Part shown: positions 61,401 to 64,000 of the stretch, piece after piece
Layout: the number at the start of each line of letters is the position of its first letter
How positions within the stretch are numbered: position 1 is the stretch's first letter
NCBI GenBank assembly: GCA_007922225.1
Contig: ML679956.1
Coordinates: 17,829,049 to 17,893,048 of the forward strand
Direction of reading: 5' to 3'
Length of the DNA stretch: 64,000 nt
From: Emydura subglobosa
Lineage: Eukaryota > Chordata > Testudines > Chelidae
The notes under the pieces: generated by a model
What the model was told of the DNA's origin: nothing
The model's database searches: none
Seen by the model: the letters and a program-made list of their open reading frames with translations, nothing else
Made by a program: the position numbers and the translations under genes

Positions 61401-61772
61401 TTGTCTCTCTCTGTCTTTAAGACTGTCTTAACTAACTCCTCTGCCTTGCTTGACCCAGCTCCACCACCACATAAGCACAAAACAACAGTTCTATTCAGCC
61501 TGTGTCTTTCTTTGCATATGTGACTTTAGTCTGCTGAGAAACTGAAACAGAAACTGAAAGCCCAGAACTTTCAAGAAGCAAGAGCTGGTAGTTAGGCTGG
61601 ACAGACTAGAACCATTAATTCATTTTTATGAGACTGTAAGTGTAGGTTTAGCATGTTTGTAATGAGATTTAATTGTAACTATTATTTTTAAATGAGAGAA
61701 AGTTAGTATTTTATTGATGATTTAAAAAAAAAAAATCTTTTTAAAAAAAATCCTTGATTTTTATACACCCTG
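58419..61772 (-). mobile_element. hAT element, 3.35 kb, with broken transposase on minus strand
   Basis: The left end CAGTGTGGATTGATTAAATC and the right end (reverse complement) CAGGGTGTATAAAAATCAAG are imperfect inverted repeats. On the minus strand a BED-finger-like region (61281-61150) reads MASGHKRDPLW and then, after a frameshift, KGKCVKYKQCKKEMQ. At 60417-59977 lies an open frame with TRPGYTPP-like and LSLDGWSNVHNDPVIC stretches, the hAT catalytic-domain entry. A 94-codon frame (59892-59608) continues it. Multiple stops and frameshifts show it is dead. No convincing target duplication was found. Confidence 0.85.
59608..60417 (-). pseudogene. hAT transposase catalytic region, fragmented
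   Basis: Two open pieces (60417-59977 and 59892-59608) in different frames form one transposase. The first reads TSKYQQDTIDEKVALFIYAT, RIVNNKHFIDMVESLRPGYT and the FASLSLDGWSN motif with the first catalytic Asp. The second reads SVINCEQKFNSHVCSFVKDN. In hAT families a similar stretch leads into the second catalytic Asp. The C-terminal part is further decayed between 59130 and 59600. Confidence 0.8.
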
Positions 61773-64000
61773 TTTAATGCTACTGCTGCAGGACCCTCAG
61801 TGCTGGAGTGTCAGCCTATGCCCTCTCCATGTCTGCTTAGGCTGTTGCTGTCAGCTATTTGGGTGCACAGGGTGTTCTTGGCCTCAGAGATACCTGTTGA
61901 CCCTTATTCTGCCACTGTGCCATGTCACCATTGGATCAGGCAGTGCAGTTGGATTAAAATTTCTAAGTGGACTGAGTCTTCTGTCCTTTGCCCTCAAATC
62001 TGAGTACAAGAGGAAGAGGAGCTCTGTGGTGTACTTGGTGCCAAAGGATTCTTGATCTCCAAAGAAATATTTGTACAGACATACATCAAAGGAGCTGGTC
62101 AGAAATCATGGTTCCGTCTTCCCCAGAACCAAGGGTACATCTAGCCCTCGCAGTGCTGTCAGTTCTCTGGATTGTGTCTCTCTCCTAAAGAGAAGAGACT
62201 TATCCTATAGCACCAGACTGCTCCTGCTCCATGACACTGCATACCCATTGATTGGATCTGACAAGTGTTTCTTTGAATGTCCCTCTGTTGATGCCTCTGT
62301 TCCAGGAGTTGTCAGAGTTGACTCTGGTACTATCTGGGATAAGTTTGGAGGGTCCTTCTGGGCACCTCCTGGAATAAACTAGCCCAAACTGTGATAAGAT
62401 CCTGCCTTGGTTAGGAGACTTAAAAATAGAAGTCTCTTGTGGTGACTTAATTCAGCACCTTCTTTCTGGCTTCTGTTAAATGAATTTGGCCTCTCTGGTA
62501 GACCCCTATGTCAGGTATTCTTCAGACCACAGGAGGGAGGCCACGTCTGCAGTCCAGTCTACTCTTCCAGCCTCTTGCAGAATCATGGTCCTTAGAAGCC
62601 TCTCATCTCCTCCCTCCAGCAGCTGAATCACATGTTCCTTCCTCTCCTTCACTAGCCGGCATTGTAGATGATCTGTCTGAATCTGAAGGATAACATCCTA
62701 TGTAGGATATGGGAGGTGATACTGTACAGACCAAGATAGCTTAGCTTAATTGGTCATCAACTGAGAATGTCATGGTTTCTTTTACATCCCCCTCTAATGG
62801 CAGATGCTCTGAATATTGGGACTCTGTCATTCCAGAAGGCACATCATTATTTATAGCTTCAAAGGATAAAAACAGGATTACTTTACCTATGAATCAATGC
62901 CCTGGTGGTAATCAGGGATAGATGACACTTCCACTTTCTGTATCCAAGGCTGATAAATTTTACCAACTTCCTCAACAGGTTTTGTGCACTCTTTTATGCA
63001 CCCATCATCAAAATCCCTTGTCTGCATCTTCTGAGATCAGAGTATGTCAATTGTCAAGGAAGAGAGAGAAGAGAAATGGTTTGTGCAGAAACATCTCCTT
63101 TGGGATTTAGAAATTGTATTTTCAAATTAGCAGGCAGTTACCAGTTTACTCTCTGGGAGTGTATACAACCCATTAAACCAACTGCTGGAGGAGCAAGATG
63201 AAAACAGGCCAAGATGCCATATCTGAAGGTCACTTGGTAACAACACTCTGTGAACCTCAGTTGGTATCTTGGACTTTGATTGCAAGGGCTGTAGCACTAT
63301 GAGTATCTCTATGGCAATATGCACCTGCAGTTTCCAGGCCTTTTATCATATATTCAGGTCAGGGTAAATCCCTCAATGGAGAGGGGCCTATTCAGTGAAA
63401 AGAGAAGTTATTGCTCACCCTTTACGTAACTACCCTAGAAAAGACGATTCCAAATGCTGTCATATTTAGGTGTCTTCAGTAGTATACTTCCTTAACACCT
63501 TATTTGGCCTAGTACAGGTGTCAGCCTTATCAGAGGAAGCTGTACAAATCCAAGTCCAGCAAACATTTGATTGCTCAGAAGTCATTAGCATACTAGTTAT
63601 TTCTCCTTCCTTTTTAGTGACATCCTAATTCCTTGCATTAATGTATGGAATTACCACAAATAGTTCAGTTCTGGAAGACATGAAATTTGGCAACCTAAAC
63701 CAATTCTACTCCATGCCATTCTACCTCTCATCCTGTATCAGAGATCATGGACCTCACAAAGCTATGCAGTTATGAGGTTCACATTTTGGATGTTCATTTG
63801 GCCTTTACTCCTTAACTTTCCTGTAAGACTAATTCAGAATTCTCTATTTAAAGGATACTTATTTTCATACTGCCATCAAATAATTCCACTAGTATGTGCA
63901 GTGATAAGGTGAGACTATTAAGTCTGTATTAGTGTTAAAACTTTTAGGTAACAGCACAGTGTCTAATATATGCACATAAAAATTAGGATATTAAAACTAT
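61773..64000. other. TOP2B intron, unclassified, no gene seen
   Basis: GC content is a little higher between 61780 and 62700 and several overlapping open frames occur (for example 62071-62382). I see no domain or splice evidence. An old retroelement origin is possible but not shown. Confidence 0.4.

Larger units (their letters stand above)
46024..64000 (+). other. TOP2B: TOP2B intron 1 (incomplete)
   Basis: About 18 kb follow the exon 1 donor and I could not find the second coding exon (expected near KKLSVERVYQKKTQ) in it. The intron contains CR1 copies (47530-49010 and 50988-51056), an LTR-like element (51830-52480), hAT copies (53640-54429 and 58419-61772) and an 80-bp duplicated block (47351 and 49494). 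The rest is unassigned. It is transcribed on the plus strand if TOP2B is active. Confidence 0.8.

Noticed and set aside
46024..64000. Search for TOP2B exon 2
   Set aside because: No segment matching the conserved ATPase-domain entry was found by eye. I conclude that it lies beyond the window rather than that it is missing.

Overview
The window is vertebrate nuclear DNA, most likely from a turtle or close sauropsid relative. It is AT-rich and intron-rich. It is full of CR1-type LINEs, hAT and Tc1/mariner-type MITEs and LTR pieces of the kind I associate with turtle genomes. The species call is inference from repeat content; no database was searched. There are no bacterial-style operons, no CRISPR array and no rRNA or tRNA gene that I can support. 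Positions 36040-36439 are an assembly gap of 400 Ns. REGION 1 (1-about 14450) is the 3' three quarters of NGLY1, the cytosolic peptide:N-glycanase, on the plus strand. Nine coding exons join with consistent phase (709-871, 4729-4948, 5723-5844, 6315-6460, 6677-6787, 8237-8401, 9820-10008, 12871-13048, 13565-13740). They give 489 residues ending at a TGA, matching the human protein from about residue 167 to the end. The transglutaminase-like core, four zinc-binding cysteines, Cys-His-Asp triad and C-terminal PAW domain are all present. The N-terminal PUB-domain exons lie upstream of the window. The introns carry MITEs, including a 196-bp near-perfect palindrome. REGION 2 (about 14450-44780) is intergenic and largely a graveyard of mobile elements. 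It holds CR1 copies on both strands, a broken hAT transposase, several hAT MITEs with good inverted repeats and near-perfect 8-bp target duplications, a MIR-type SINE, decayed LTRs, an old L2-like LINE and a Penelope-like fragment. A few open, splice-flanked segments remain unexplained (notably 39182-39318 and 24334-24547). REGION 3 (about 44780-64000) is the CpG-island promoter and first coding exon of TOP2B (DNA topoisomerase II beta), also plus strand. The coding start at 45973 encodes MAKSGG...GGLTWV and is followed by a consensus donor. The upstream region has two inverted CCAAT boxes, GC boxes and an unusual degenerate minisatellite rich in alternating GT/GC just before the ATG. The rest of the window (46024-64000) is consistent with TOP2B intron 1. 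It carries CR1, hAT and LTR relics, including a 3.35-kb hAT element with a broken transposase on the minus strand. NGLY1 followed head-to-tail by TOP2B matches the gene order I know from human chromosome 3p24, so this is a conserved syntenic block. The two genes do not form a pathway: NGLY1 removes N-glycans from misfolded glycoproteins in ER-associated degradation, and TOP2B relieves DNA torsion in the nucleus. I found no convincing previously undescribed biological system. The best leads are the TOP2B 5' minisatellite, the intronic hairpin in NGLY1, the orphan exon-like segment at 39182-39318 and the duplicated 80-bp block flanking a CR1 in TOP2B intron 1.
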